Shown: piece by piece, positions 53,371 to 60,964 of the stretch | Layout of the letters: every line of letters begins with the position of its first letter | Numbering within the stretch: the first letter of the stretch is position 1 | Assembly: GCF_008312895.1 (NCBI RefSeq) | Contig: NZ_VSSP01000006.1 | Coordinates: 177,562 to 241,561, forward strand | DNA length: 64,000 nucleotides | From: Luteimonas suaedae | Lineage (GTDB): Bacteria; Pseudomonadota; Gammaproteobacteria; Xanthomonadales; Xanthomonadaceae | Direction: 5' to 3' | Made by a program: the position numbers and the translations under genes | The notes under the pieces: generated by a model | Told to the model about the DNA's origin: nothing | The model's database searches: none | The model's input: only the letters and a program-made list of their open reading frames with translations

Positions 53371-53442
53371 TCCGCGAAGGCGGGCATCCATGGACGTTGG
53401 GCCTTGAAAGGCGAAGTCCTTGGATGCCCGCCTTCGCGGGGA
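53371..53442. repeat. Inverted repeat between two esterase genes
   Basis: TCCGCGAAGGCGGGCATCCA (from 53371) and its inverted copy (53418-53442, containing GGATGCCCGCCTTCGCGGGG) enclose about 25 bp. This is a common xanthomonad intergenic palindrome; remnants of the same style are at 55171-55326 and 14930-15033. Confidence 0.8.
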
Positions 53443-53471
53443 TAACGGCGGTGGTTGGAGGACCGGCGGGT

Positions 53472-55100
53472 TCACATCGTTCCGCGCTGCACGAACGGGA
53501 CGCGCTGGTACAGCCGGCGCTCGCCGCCCCGCGGGTCGTTCTCGAGCCGGCTGGCATCGTCGAAGACCATCGTTTCGCGCTTGTCGAGCGAGTAGGGCGC
53601 CCATGCGGGAATCCCCGCGTGGTTTGGATCGCCGGTACGCGCGAATGCCAGCAATGCCTCGCTCATGCGCCCCGCCATCCGCTGCGCGGCGGCGGTCTCG
53701 CCCGTCCGCGAGCCGGGCTGGCGGAGGGTGTCGAACACCAGCGGGATGTCGAGGGTGTGGAAGGCGCGGAACTTCTCTCCGCCGCCTCCGCGCGGATACC
53801 AGTCGAGCTGGTATGCCCAGGTCGGTGCGCCGCCCCGCTGCCGCGCCCGCGCCTCGGCTTCTTCGACCGCGCCGCGCCAGGAGCGGCCTGCGGTGGTGGC
53901 GGCGAAGAACACCTCCGACGGCGTGTAGTCCGGATACATGCGCCGGTATTCGGCGATCACCACGTCCGGATCGATGTCGACGAACTGCTGCTTCTCCAGC
54001 TTCGCCGGCAGGTCGTCCCAGCGCAGCTCGAAGTTGGCGGGGTCGTTGCCGAGGAAGGCGCGGGTCTCGTCGCGGGTGTTGCCGATCACCATCGGGATAT
54101 CGGCCGACTGCACGGGGGCCTCGGGCCAGAACGGATGCACCGGCAGCGAACGCCCGTCCAGCACCGGGCCGAAGTACAGGCGACTATCCTCGACGCGCGA
54201 GAAGTCGCGCACGGTGGTGGCTTCGAGCAGTCGCTCAGCCGGCAGGGTGCGCAGACGGTCGACCTGGTCCGATGCCAGCCCCAGCGTTTCCAGGAACAGT
54301 TGCGCGCGCTGCGTGGCCGCGCGCGGGCCGGCGGCGGTGACCTGTTGCCCGCTCATGGTCCAGGCGCGGTGGAACAGGCCGCGCGCGGCCGGCATCGCCA
54401 TCAAGGTCGCGATCTTGGCGCCGCCGCCGGACTGCCCGAACGTGGTGACGTTGCCGGCGTCGCCGCCGAACTCGTCGGCGTGTTCGCGCACCCATTGCAG
54501 CGCCTGCACCAGGTCGAGCTGGCCGACGTTGCCGGAGACGGCGTACGCGTCTCCCGCGAGGCGGGCGAGATGGAGATAGCCGAAGGCGTTGAGGCGATGG
54601 TTGACCGTGACCACCACCGCGTCGCCGCGCCGGCACAGGTTGGCGCCGTCGTACAGCGGGTCGCTGCCGGAGCCGTTGTCGAAGCCGCCGCCGTGGATGT
54701 AGAACAGGATCGGCCGCTTGCCGCCGTCGCGCAGGCCCGGCGTCCACACGTTGAGGAACAGGCAGTCCTCGCTCGTCGTCTCGTCGTTGCCCCGCTGCGG
54801 TGCCGAGGCGCCGTAGGCCGTGGCGTCGCGAATGCCCTCCCAGGGGAGTTCCGGCAGCGCCGGCAGGAAGCGGCGCGAGGCGGTATCGGCACCGTAGGGG
54901 ACGCCCTTGAACACGTGCACGCCGCGATCCACGTAGCCGTGGATGCGACCGCTGCGCGTCGTGGCGAGCGCCGGCGCCTCGCCCGCGGCGGCATGCGCCC
55001 AGGCGGGAAGGGCGAGGCCGGCGCCGAGCATCGCGGCGCCCTTGAGGAAGCCGCGGCGGTCGTTGTCGTCGAGTGCATCGGTGCGGGTGGCGTCATGCAT
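53472..55100 (-). CDS. Carboxylesterase family type B, Tat-exported
   Basis: 542 aa. The N-terminus NDRRGFLKGAAMLGAGLALP is a twin-arginine signal. The cholinesterase/type-B fold has VFKGVPYGADTASRRFLPAL, EDCLFLNVWTP, the oxyanion loop YIHGGGFDNGSG and the nucleophile in FGQSGGGAK. His of the triad is in FRAFHTLDIPLVFDTL. The enzyme probably removes acyl or feruloyl groups from plant polysaccharide fragments in the periplasm. The start at 55100 (MHDATRTDALDDND) fits the Tat signal spacing. It is flanked by other esterases on the same strand. Confidence 0.88.
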   Translation of the reverse strand: MHDATRTDALDDNDRRGFLKGAAMLGAGLALPAWAHAAAGEAPALATTRSGRIHGYVDRGVHVFKGVPYGADTASRRFLPALPELPWEGIRDATAYGASAPQRGNDETTSEDCLFLNVWTPGLRDGGKRPILFYIHGGGFDNGSGSDPLYDGANLCRRGDAVVVTVNHRLNAFGYLHLARLAGDAYAVSGNVGQLDLVQALQWVREHADEFGGDAGNVTTFGQSGGGAKIATLMAMPAARGLFHRAWTMSGQQVTAAGPRAATQRAQLFLETLGLASDQVDRLRTLPAERLLEATTVRDFSRVEDSRLYFGPVLDGRSLPVHPFWPEAPVQSADIPMVIGNTRDETRAFLGNDPANFELRWDDLPAKLEKQQFVDIDPDVVIAEYRRMYPDYTPSEVFFAATTAGRSWRGAVEEAEARARQRGGAPTWAYQLDWYPRGGGGEKFRAFHTLDIPLVFDTLRQPGSRTGETAAAQRMAGRMSEALLAFARTGDPNHAGIPAWAPYSLDKRETMVFDDASRLENDPRGGERRLYQRVPFVQRGTM

Positions 55101-55170
55101 GGCTTTGGTTCGCTCGATGTGCGTCACGGATCGGATGCGATGCAGGTCGTCACTGCCATCGCCCATGCCC

Positions 55171-55326
55171 CGTCATCCCCGCGCAGGTGGGGATCCAGTG
55201 GCTTTCCGGGAGAAATTCGAAGTCGTTGGGCGTGTTTCGGGGGTTGGCCGGAGGGTTTCGGCGGTGTCGTGTGCCGGAGATGAGGCGCGAAGTCACTGGG
55301 CCCCGGCCTTCGCCGGGGCGACGACG
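55171..55326. repeat. Degenerate inverted-repeat cluster
   Basis: Two hairpin-forming segments (CATCCCCGCGCAGGTGGGGA, 55174-55193, and CCCCGGCCTTCGCCGGGG, 55301-55318) lie between the two esterase genes, extending slightly into the 3' end of the 55293-56807 gene. The last residues of that protein (VVAPAKAGAQ) are encoded by the repeat. Confidence 0.65.
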
Positions 55327-56807
55327 GAGGTTTGGCCAATATCGGATCGATCTGGCGCTTTCGCCGCTTCGGCGGCGCGAGCGCCCCCCGTTTCCCGCAT
55401 CCATGCGATCGCCATCTGCGGCCACAGCGCCAGCGAGGTCCCGGCCGTGCCGCGCACGCCGAAGCCGTGGCCGCCGTGCGGGTACACATGCAACTCGGCC
55501 GGGATGCCGGCGCGGCGCAGCGCGCGGTGGAATACGAGGCTGTTCTCCACCGGCACCGCGTCGTCGTCCGCGGCATGCAGCAGGAAGGTCGGTGGTGTGC
55601 CGGCACGGATGCGGGTCTGCAGGGAATAGGCGGTCACGTGCTCCGGCAGCGGCGCAGCGCCGAGCAGGCGTTCGCGCGAGCCGGGGTGGAAGACGGGTGC
55701 GCAGACCTCGTGCTGGGCTTTGGCATGTCGGTCGTCGCTTCCGGGGAGTCCGGTCCGGACATCCGTGGACGGGCGTCCGGGGGCCCCGCGGCCGGTGGCC
55801 GCGCAGCGCACCCCTTCACCCATGTCGATGACCGGATAGATCAGCGCCATGAAGTCCGGGCGCGCGCTGGCCTCGTCATGCGCATCGACCGGTGCGTACA
55901 CGCGTTCGTCGAAGCGCGTGCCCAGGCTGGCGGCAACATGGCCGCCGGCGGAAAAGCCCAGTACGCCGATCCGCGCCGGATCCAGGTTCCATTCGCCGGC
56001 GCGCGTGCGGACCAGCCGCAGCGCACGCTGTGCGTCGGCCAATGGTGCATCGCGCGTGTTCTCGTGGCCGTCGCCGGGCAGGCGGTAGCGCAGCACGAAC
56101 AGGGTGACACCACCCCGCTCGACGAAGGCTGGCACCAGTGCCGTGCCCTCCTTGTCCAGCACCACGCGTTCGTAGCCGCCGCCGGGGATCACCAGCAATG
56201 CACTGCCGTCGGCTCGCGACGGCCGGTAGACGACCAGGTACGGCTGGGTCACACCGGTGACGATGCGGTCCGGCAGCGCCGGATCGTCGCTACGCTCGAC
56301 GATGGCCTGGCGCGCGGCGACACGTTGAGAGCCAGGCGCGGTGCGGTCCGGCCATAGCCAGATCCGGGAAGCGGCTTCGGTCGCGGATTCGCTGGATGGC
56401 ACGGGCGTCGCGAGCGTCGGGGGTGCAGCAAACGCGAGTACCAGCCCGATCAGTGCCGCCCATGCCCTTCGGCGTCCAGAATCTTCCCCTTTGCAAAAGA
56501 GGGGGCGAGCGCCCCTGCGCAATACGCGGGTGCCGGGGATTGCTGTCGCTGTTCTTCCCCCTTTGAAAAAGGGGGATTGAGGGGGATTTGCTTTGGTTGT
56601 TGCTTGCGCCGGGCGCCAAGCAAATCCCCCCTGCCCCCCTTTTTCAAAGGGGGGGAGAAGCCGGGCTTCGGATCGGGCGCAATGGCCGACGCTTTCCCCC
56701 CTTTGAAAAAGGGGGGCAGGGGGGATTTGCTCTTTCCCAAGGAGGGGCAGCGCAGCACGCCCTCCGCCGAAGGACGACAACGTGGCGGCCGAATCCCGCA
56801 GTGCCAT
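55293..56807 (-). CDS. Alpha/beta-hydrolase (acetylesterase-like) with a repeat-derived N-terminal extension
   Basis: The enzyme core, from about position 56460 down, begins with a hydrophobic signal-like segment (WAALIGLVLAFAAPPTLATP). It has VIPGGGYERVVLDKEG, nucleophile Ser in GFSAGGHVAASL, and Asp/His in LLHAADDDAVPVENSL and PHGGHGFG, the pattern of BD-FAE/acetylxylan esterase-type hydrolases of plant-polymer loci. No start codon precedes that segment in frame. The nearest ATG, at 56807, overlaps the PL1 stop codon (TGATG) and reads through four palindromes (56484-56731) before reaching the signal segment. Either the extended 504-aa protein is made, or the insertion has damaged the gene. 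The stop lies in another repeat. Confidence 0.7.
   Translation of the reverse strand: MALRDSAATLSSFGGGRAALPLLGKEQIPPAPLFQRGESVGHCARSEARLLPPFEKGGQGGFAWRPAQATTKANPPQSPFFKGGRTATAIPGTRVLRRGARPLFCKGEDSGRRRAWAALIGLVLAFAAPPTLATPVPSSESATEAASRIWLWPDRTAPGSQRVAARQAIVERSDDPALPDRIVTGVTQPYLVVYRPSRADGSALLVIPGGGYERVVLDKEGTALVPAFVERGGVTLFVLRYRLPGDGHENTRDAPLADAQRALRLVRTRAGEWNLDPARIGVLGFSAGGHVAASLGTRFDERVYAPVDAHDEASARPDFMALIYPVIDMGEGVRCAATGRGAPGRPSTDVRTGLPGSDDRHAKAQHEVCAPVFHPGSRERLLGAAPLPEHVTAYSLQTRIRAGTPPTFLLHAADDDAVPVENSLVFHRALRRAGIPAELHVYPHGGHGFGVRGTAGTSLALWPQMAIAWMRETGGARAAEAAKAPDRSDIGQTSVVAPAKAGAQ
56484..56731. repeat. Cluster of four CCCCCTTTTTCAAAGGGGG palindromes
   Basis: Four related units occur near 56484-56505, 56557-56575, 56626-56653 and 56694-56722, in alternating orientation, with flanks of the type GCAAATCCCCC. 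The cluster keeps the esterase frame open. Similar palindromes are widespread mobile intergenic repeats in proteobacteria, so an insertion is the likely origin. Confidence 0.85.
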
Positions 56808-58135
56808 CAGCGCAGCGGTTCGCCGCGCGGGAGCGGTTTGCGCGGCTCCATCGTGTCCAGATCCCAGTCCTCCGGCACGAAGGCCTGGCGCGTCTCGGGA
56901 TGGTCCGGGTAGCCGCCGACGTCCTGCTCGCTGTCGATGATCGCGCCGCGTGCCTCGATCACGTCGGCGACGATGCGACGGTCGATCTCGTCCCGATCCC
57001 AGGGGCGGGCGCCGGCTTCGGCGATTACCTTGTCCTGCACCTGCGCCGACGGCAGCAGCTCGACGCCGAACGGCAGTGCCGGCGCCGCCTCGAGCTCGAC
57101 CAGCTCGGCTGGCGCGGTGGTGTAGCGGCCGGTCTGCGGCAGCGCCTCGCCGATCGTGTCCACCACCCGATTGTCCTCGGCATAGAATTCCATGTCGCCC
57201 GAGCCGCCGATCATGAAGAACGCCAGCTCGCGGGTATCGGGCCCGGCGCGCATCACGTTGCCGCGCAGGATCATCTGCCCGGTCTGGTAGGTGCGCTCCA
57301 GCCATTCCTCGGCGATCAGGTTGTAGTGCACTGCCTTCTGGCCGGGGTTGTAGATCAGGTTGTTGAGCACCTGGCCGCGGGCGCCGCCCTTGAACAGCGG
57401 GTTGCGCTCGAAGTTGTGCGCGTACAGGTTGCCGACGATCAGCACGTCGTTGACGTGGTCGTGGATCAGCGAGCCCTTGGAGTGCTCGCCCTTGCCGTGG
57501 GTCGCATGCGCCAGGCCCTCGGCGATGATGTTGTTGCTGAAGGTGATCCGGCGCGAAGCGTTCTGCAGCCATTCCTCCGGGGTCTCACCCGCGAAGCGCG
57601 TGCTGGAGGCCGACAGGTTCTCGTCGGTGGCCCAGGTCAGCGAGCAGTGGTCGACGATCACGTCGCGGGCGCCGCGCAGGGTGGTGATGGCGTCGAAGTC
57701 GACGCCGGCGCGCTTGCCCAGACCGGCCTCGCCCGGGCGCACGCGGATGTGCCGCACCACCACGTCGTGGGCGGCGATCACCAGCCCGCCGCGGATCAGG
57801 GTGATGCCCGGCTGCGGCGCGGTCTGGCCGGCGATGGTCAGGTGGGGCTCGTCGATGCGCAGCGTCTTAACGCCGAGGTCGATCACGCCGCCGACCTCGA
57901 ACACCACGATGCGCGGCCCTTTGGCCTGCACCGCCTCGGTGAACGAGCCGGGACCTTCGGCGTCGAGGGTGGTGACGCGGATGATCTTGCCGCCGCGTCC
58001 GCCCGGCGTGTGCGCGGCCCAGCCCTGCGCCCCCGGAAAGGCGAGCGCCCGGTCGGCGGCGAGGGCCGGCGAGACCAGGCCGGCGAGTGCCAGCGACAGC
58101 AGCAGGCGCGCCAGTAATGACGTGAACGAATACAT
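56807..58135 (-). CDS. Pectate lyase, polysaccharide lyase family 1 type
   Basis: 442 aa. The signal peptide MYSFTSLLARLLLSLALAGL is cut near ALAAD. The right-handed beta-helix starts ALAFPGAQGWAAHTPGGRGG and runs through IDEPHLTIAGQTAPQPGITL, VIVDHCSLTWATDENLS and ITFSNNIIAEGLAHATHGKG. These are typical of PL1 pectate lyases from the xanthomonad/Bacteroidetes clade. It would split polygalacturonate by beta-elimination outside or in the periplasm. The start is at 58135, 63 bp after a CGGTGTCATTTTG element. The downstream esterase ATG overlaps its stop. Confidence 0.88.
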   Translation of the reverse strand: MYSFTSLLARLLLSLALAGLVSPALAADRALAFPGAQGWAAHTPGGRGGKIIRVTTLDAEGPGSFTEAVQAKGPRIVVFEVGGVIDLGVKTLRIDEPHLTIAGQTAPQPGITLIRGGLVIAAHDVVVRHIRVRPGEAGLGKRAGVDFDAITTLRGARDVIVDHCSLTWATDENLSASSTRFAGETPEEWLQNASRRITFSNNIIAEGLAHATHGKGEHSKGSLIHDHVNDVLIVGNLYAHNFERNPLFKGGARGQVLNNLIYNPGQKAVHYNLIAEEWLERTYQTGQMILRGNVMRAGPDTRELAFFMIGGSGDMEFYAEDNRVVDTIGEALPQTGRYTTAPAELVELEAAPALPFGVELLPSAQVQDKVIAEAGARPWDRDEIDRRIVADVIEARGAIIDSEQDVGGYPDHPETRQAFVPEDWDLDTMEPRKPLPRGEPLR

Positions 58136-58198
58136 CGATTTTCTCCCGGGTGGCGGTTCTGCCGGCATTGTCGCAACGGCGCTGCCACGTGGCAGCAT

Positions 58199-58261
58199 CA
58201 AAATGACACCGGTTAACCGTATACGAAAGGCCACGCCCTGCGCCATGTGCACTGCAACATC
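58199..58261. promoter_or_regulatory. Operator-like segment, copy 1 (before the PL1 lyase)
   Basis: AAAATGACACCGGTTAACCG then TATACG at 58200-58225, and GCCATGTGCACTGCAACATC at 58242-58261. The first block is the operator candidate for the minus-strand PL1 gene (identical 13-mer before the TonB receptor gene). The second block has no obvious use here but matches the segment next to the FAH gene start. Confidence 0.6.
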
Positions 58262-58314
58262 GCGGTCGTCTTTTCCGGGCATTGCAGGCTCGTCCATTGA
58301 TGACCGGCCTCGCC

Positions 58315-58457
58315 GTAGGAGCGCGCCATGCGCGCGATGCCGCGGATGCCGGCAGGATCCGGGGGATGCCGCGATTCCGGACCGGCAGGCGCGCCGGTCA
58401 CCGGGATTTGGCGGGCGGCGAAATGCCCGCGGCATCGCGCGCATGGCGCGCTCCTAC
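58315..58457. repeat. REP-like inverted pair, copy 5
   Basis: Arms at 58315-58346 and 58426-58457 with an interior almost identical to that of the unit at 9757-9897. It separates the two duplicated operator-like segments (58200-58261 and 58509-58569) in the divergent region of the PL1 and FAH genes, which is 455 bp long and holds no other feature. Confidence 0.9.
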
Positions 58458-58508
58458 ATTGTTTGCTGCCGTGCAGCTTGATGCCCATTTATGCCGCGCT
58501 GCACATTG

Positions 58509-58569
58509 AAAATGACACCGGTTTACCATATACGGGTACCCGAGAGCGGGCCATGTGCACCGCAACATC
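58509..58569. promoter_or_regulatory. Operator-like segment, copy 2 (before the FAH/TRAP operon)
   Basis: AAAATGACACCGGTTTACCA then TATACG (58509-58534), and GCCATGTGCACCGCAACATC (58550-58569). It is a direct duplicate of the segment at 58200-58261: the first 26 bp differ at two positions, the last 20 bp at one. It ends 21 bp before the FAH start codon. Confidence 0.65.
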
Positions 58570-58590
58570 CGATTCCGCAGGAGAACCAGC

Positions 58591-59433
58591 TTGAGCAACC
58601 GCAACGACAGCGCCACGGCGGCGACGGACCAGGGACAGGCCGCGAGCACGATCGCCGACGCGTTCGTGCGGGCACGGCTGGCGGGTGCGTCGCTGCCAGA
58701 CTTCCCGGGTACGATCCCGGACGACCTAGTCGCCGCCTACCGCGTGCAGGACCTGGCGATCGCGCAATGGCCGGACACAGTGGTCGGCTGGAAGGTCGGC
58801 TACATCCAGCCGCCGCGCCGCGACGACTCCGGCGACGAGCGCCTGCTCGGGCCGATCTTCCGCCGCAACCTGTGGCCGGCCGACGGCAGCGTCGGATTTC
58901 CGGTGTTCGCCGGCGGCTTCGCCGCGGTCGAGGCCGAGTACGTGCTGCGGCTGCAGGCCGATGCGCCGGCCGACAAGATCGACTGGACGCCGGAAGAGGC
59001 GGCCGCGCTGCCGGCGACGCTGCACATCGGCATCGAGATCGCCAGCAGTCCCCTGGCCACGATCAACGCGCTCGGCCCGCGCGTGGTGGTGTCGGACTTC
59101 GGCAACAACAACGGGCTGATCCTCGGCGGCGAGATCGAACACTGGCGTGACATTCCCGAAGAGCGCCTGCGCGCGGAAACCTGGATCGACGGCGCCAGCG
59201 TCGGCACCGGTGGCGCGACGCTGCTGCCGGGCGGGTTGCGCGCCGCCTACGCCTTCGCGCTGTCACGTTCGGCCCGGCGCGGCCGTCCGCTCAAGGCCGG
59301 CGAGCTGATCGCCACCGGCAATGCCACCGGCATCCACGACATCGCGGTCGGGCAGACGACGCGGGTGCGGTTCGAAGGCTACGGCGACATCGAGGGCCAT
59401 GCGGTGGCGGCGACGGCGGTGGAGGCGGCGTGA
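58591..59433 (+). CDS. Fumarylacetoacetate-hydrolase-fold enzyme (2-keto-4-pentenoate hydratase-like)
   Basis: 280 aa. The TTG start at 58591 is chosen because AGGAG lies 7 bp before it; a GTG at 58555 would overlap the duplicated operator segment. The FAH/hydratase fold has WKVGYIQPPRRD, metal ligands in AVEAEYVLRL, and IGIEIASSPLATINALGPRV. GGATLLPGGLRAAYAFALS and ATGNATGIHDIAVG are typical of the 2-oxopent-4-enoate hydratase group. In a uronate locus it may act on a keto-deoxy acid, but no exact substrate can be given. Its stop overlaps the dctP start. Confidence 0.8.
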   Translation: MSNRNDSATAATDQGQAASTIADAFVRARLAGASLPDFPGTIPDDLVAAYRVQDLAIAQWPDTVVGWKVGYIQPPRRDDSGDERLLGPIFRRNLWPADGSVGFPVFAGGFAAVEAEYVLRLQADAPADKIDWTPEEAAALPATLHIGIEIASSPLATINALGPRVVVSDFGNNNGLILGGEIEHWRDIPEERLRAETWIDGASVGTGGATLLPGGLRAAYAFALSRSARRGRPLKAGELIATGNATGIHDIAVGQTTRVRFEGYGDIEGHAVAATAVEAA

Positions 59434-60422
59434 TCGATCGGCGTCGCTTTCTTGCCGCGGGGCTCGGCGCGTGCGCCGCGCCGCTGCTGCCGCTGTCGGC
59501 GCTGGCGCGCGGTGCGCCCGGCGAACTCACCGCCACCGACGTGCACGTCGACGGCTATCCCACCGTCGAGGCGGTGAAGTGGATCGGCGAGACGCTGGCG
59601 CGCGAGACCGACGGCCGCCTGCGCATCCGCCTGTACCATTCCGGCCAGCTCGGGCGCGAGTCCGATGCGATCGACATGGCCCGCTTCGGCGCCATCGACA
59701 TCACCCGCGTCTACACCGGGTCGCTCAACAACGCCTTCCCGCTGACCGAGGCCCTGTGCCTGCCGTACGTGTTCGATTCGGTCGCGCACCTGCGCCGCGC
59801 GCTCGACGGCGACGTCGGCGCGGCGGTGCTGCGCGGCTTCGAGGCGCGCGACCTGGTCGGGCTGGCGATCTACGACAGCGGCGCGCGCTGCTTCTACAAC
59901 ACCCAGCGGCCGCTGCGCACGCCGGACGACATGCGCGGACTGAAGTTCCGGGTGCCGCCATCGGACATCTTCATCCAGCTGCTGCGCCTGTTCGGCGCCA
60001 ATCCCACGCCGCTGGCGTTCGGCCAGGTGTTCTCGGCGCTGGAGACGCGGCTGATCGACGGCGCCGAGAACAACATGCGCAGCTTCCATTCCAGCCGCCA
60101 CTTCGAGGCGGCGGGGTACTGGTCGCAAAGCGAGCACTCCTACGCCCCCGACGTGCTGCTGATCTCGCGCCGCAGCCTGGAGGCGCTGGCACCGGCCGAC
60201 CGCGAACTGCTGCTCGACACCGCGCGCGCCTCGGTGCAGGTGATGCGGCGGCTGTGGGACGAGTCGGAAAGCGCCGCGCGCGATGCGGTCCAGGCGCACG
60301 GCGTGGCCTTCAACGATGTCGACATGGCGGCGTTTCGCGCCGCGGCCGCGCCGCTGCTCGACGACTACCTGCACCGCCCCGAGATCGCGCCGCTCTACCG
60401 TCGCATCCGCGCATTCGCCTGA
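59430..60422 (+). CDS. dctP: TRAP transporter substrate-binding protein (DctP family)
   Basis: 330-aa periplasmic receptor. The GTG at 59430 overlaps the FAH stop (GTGA). The N-terminus DRRRFLAAGLGACAAPLLPL looks like a Tat or Sec signal. HSGQLGRESDAIDMARFGAI, CLPYVFDSVAHLRRALDGDV, GLKFRVPPSDIFIQLLRLFG and NPTPLAFGQVFSALETRLID with GAENN are the ligand pocket. The Arg of LKFRVP fixes the carboxylate of the ligand, consistent with a uronate or keto acid. Confidence 0.92.
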   Translation: MIDRRRFLAAGLGACAAPLLPLSALARGAPGELTATDVHVDGYPTVEAVKWIGETLARETDGRLRIRLYHSGQLGRESDAIDMARFGAIDITRVYTGSLNNAFPLTEALCLPYVFDSVAHLRRALDGDVGAAVLRGFEARDLVGLAIYDSGARCFYNTQRPLRTPDDMRGLKFRVPPSDIFIQLLRLFGANPTPLAFGQVFSALETRLIDGAENNMRSFHSSRHFEAAGYWSQSEHSYAPDVLLISRRSLEALAPADRELLLDTARASVQVMRRLWDESESAARDAVQAHGVAFNDVDMAAFRAAAAPLLDDYLHRPEIAPLYRRIRAFA

Positions 60423-60430
60423 GGAGACCG

Positions 60431-60961
60431 ATGAGTCCCGCCGAACACGACACCGTTTCCTCCCCCGCGTCCCCGGCGCTGCAGCGCGGGCTGACGCGGC
60501 TGTCCTCGCTCGCGGTCGCGATCGCCGGCATCGCCATGCTCGGCCTGGTGGCGGTGCAGGGCTGGCAGGTGTTCGCACGCTACGTGCTCAACGATTCGCC
60601 GAGCTGGACCGAGCCGGTGACGCTGCTGCTGCTGAGCGCCGCGATGAGTTTCGGCGCCGCCGCCGGCGTGCACGAGCGCCGTCATTTCCGTTTCCATCTG
60701 CTGGCGCAGGCGTTCCCGCCGCTGCTGCGGCAGGCGAGCGAGGCGATCGCCGCCGCAGTGATCCTGGTGATCGGCGCCACCCTGGCGTGGTGGGGCGCGC
60801 GCCTGCTGTTCGACGGGATCGACATTCGCATGGCCGGCGCGCCGCTGCCGCAGAGCATCGTCTTCCTGCCGCTGGCGCTGGGCGGGTTGTTGATGGCGCT
60901 GTTCGCGCTGCTGCAGCTGGCGCAGGCGCTCGCCGGCGACCGTACCCAGGGCGAGGGCTGA
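60431..60961 (+). CDS. dctQ: TRAP transporter small membrane subunit (DctQ family)
   Basis: 176 aa, four predicted helices. RYVLNDSPSWTEPVTLLLLS is the DctQ signature. GGAGA lies before the ATG at 60431. It starts 9 bp after dctP and ends 4 bp before dctM, so all three are one transcript. Confidence 0.92.
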   Translation: MSPAEHDTVSSPASPALQRGLTRLSSLAVAIAGIAMLGLVAVQGWQVFARYVLNDSPSWTEPVTLLLLSAAMSFGAAAGVHERRHFRFHLLAQAFPPLLRQASEAIAAAVILVIGATLAWWGARLLFDGIDIRMAGAPLPQSIVFLPLALGGLLMALFALLQLAQALAGDRTQGEG

Positions 60962-60964
60962 GGC

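Noticed and set aside
56807..57572. Extending the esterase gene upstream of 56807 along the open frame
   Set aside because: The sequence beyond 56807 is only the shadow of the PL1 lyase gene in another frame (Arg/Ala-rich, no homology).
9757..58457. Palindromic units considered as a CRISPR array or as tRNA/ncRNA genes
   Set aside because: Copies are dispersed over the window, paired in inverted orientation and without regular spacers; no cloverleaf or cas genes are present.
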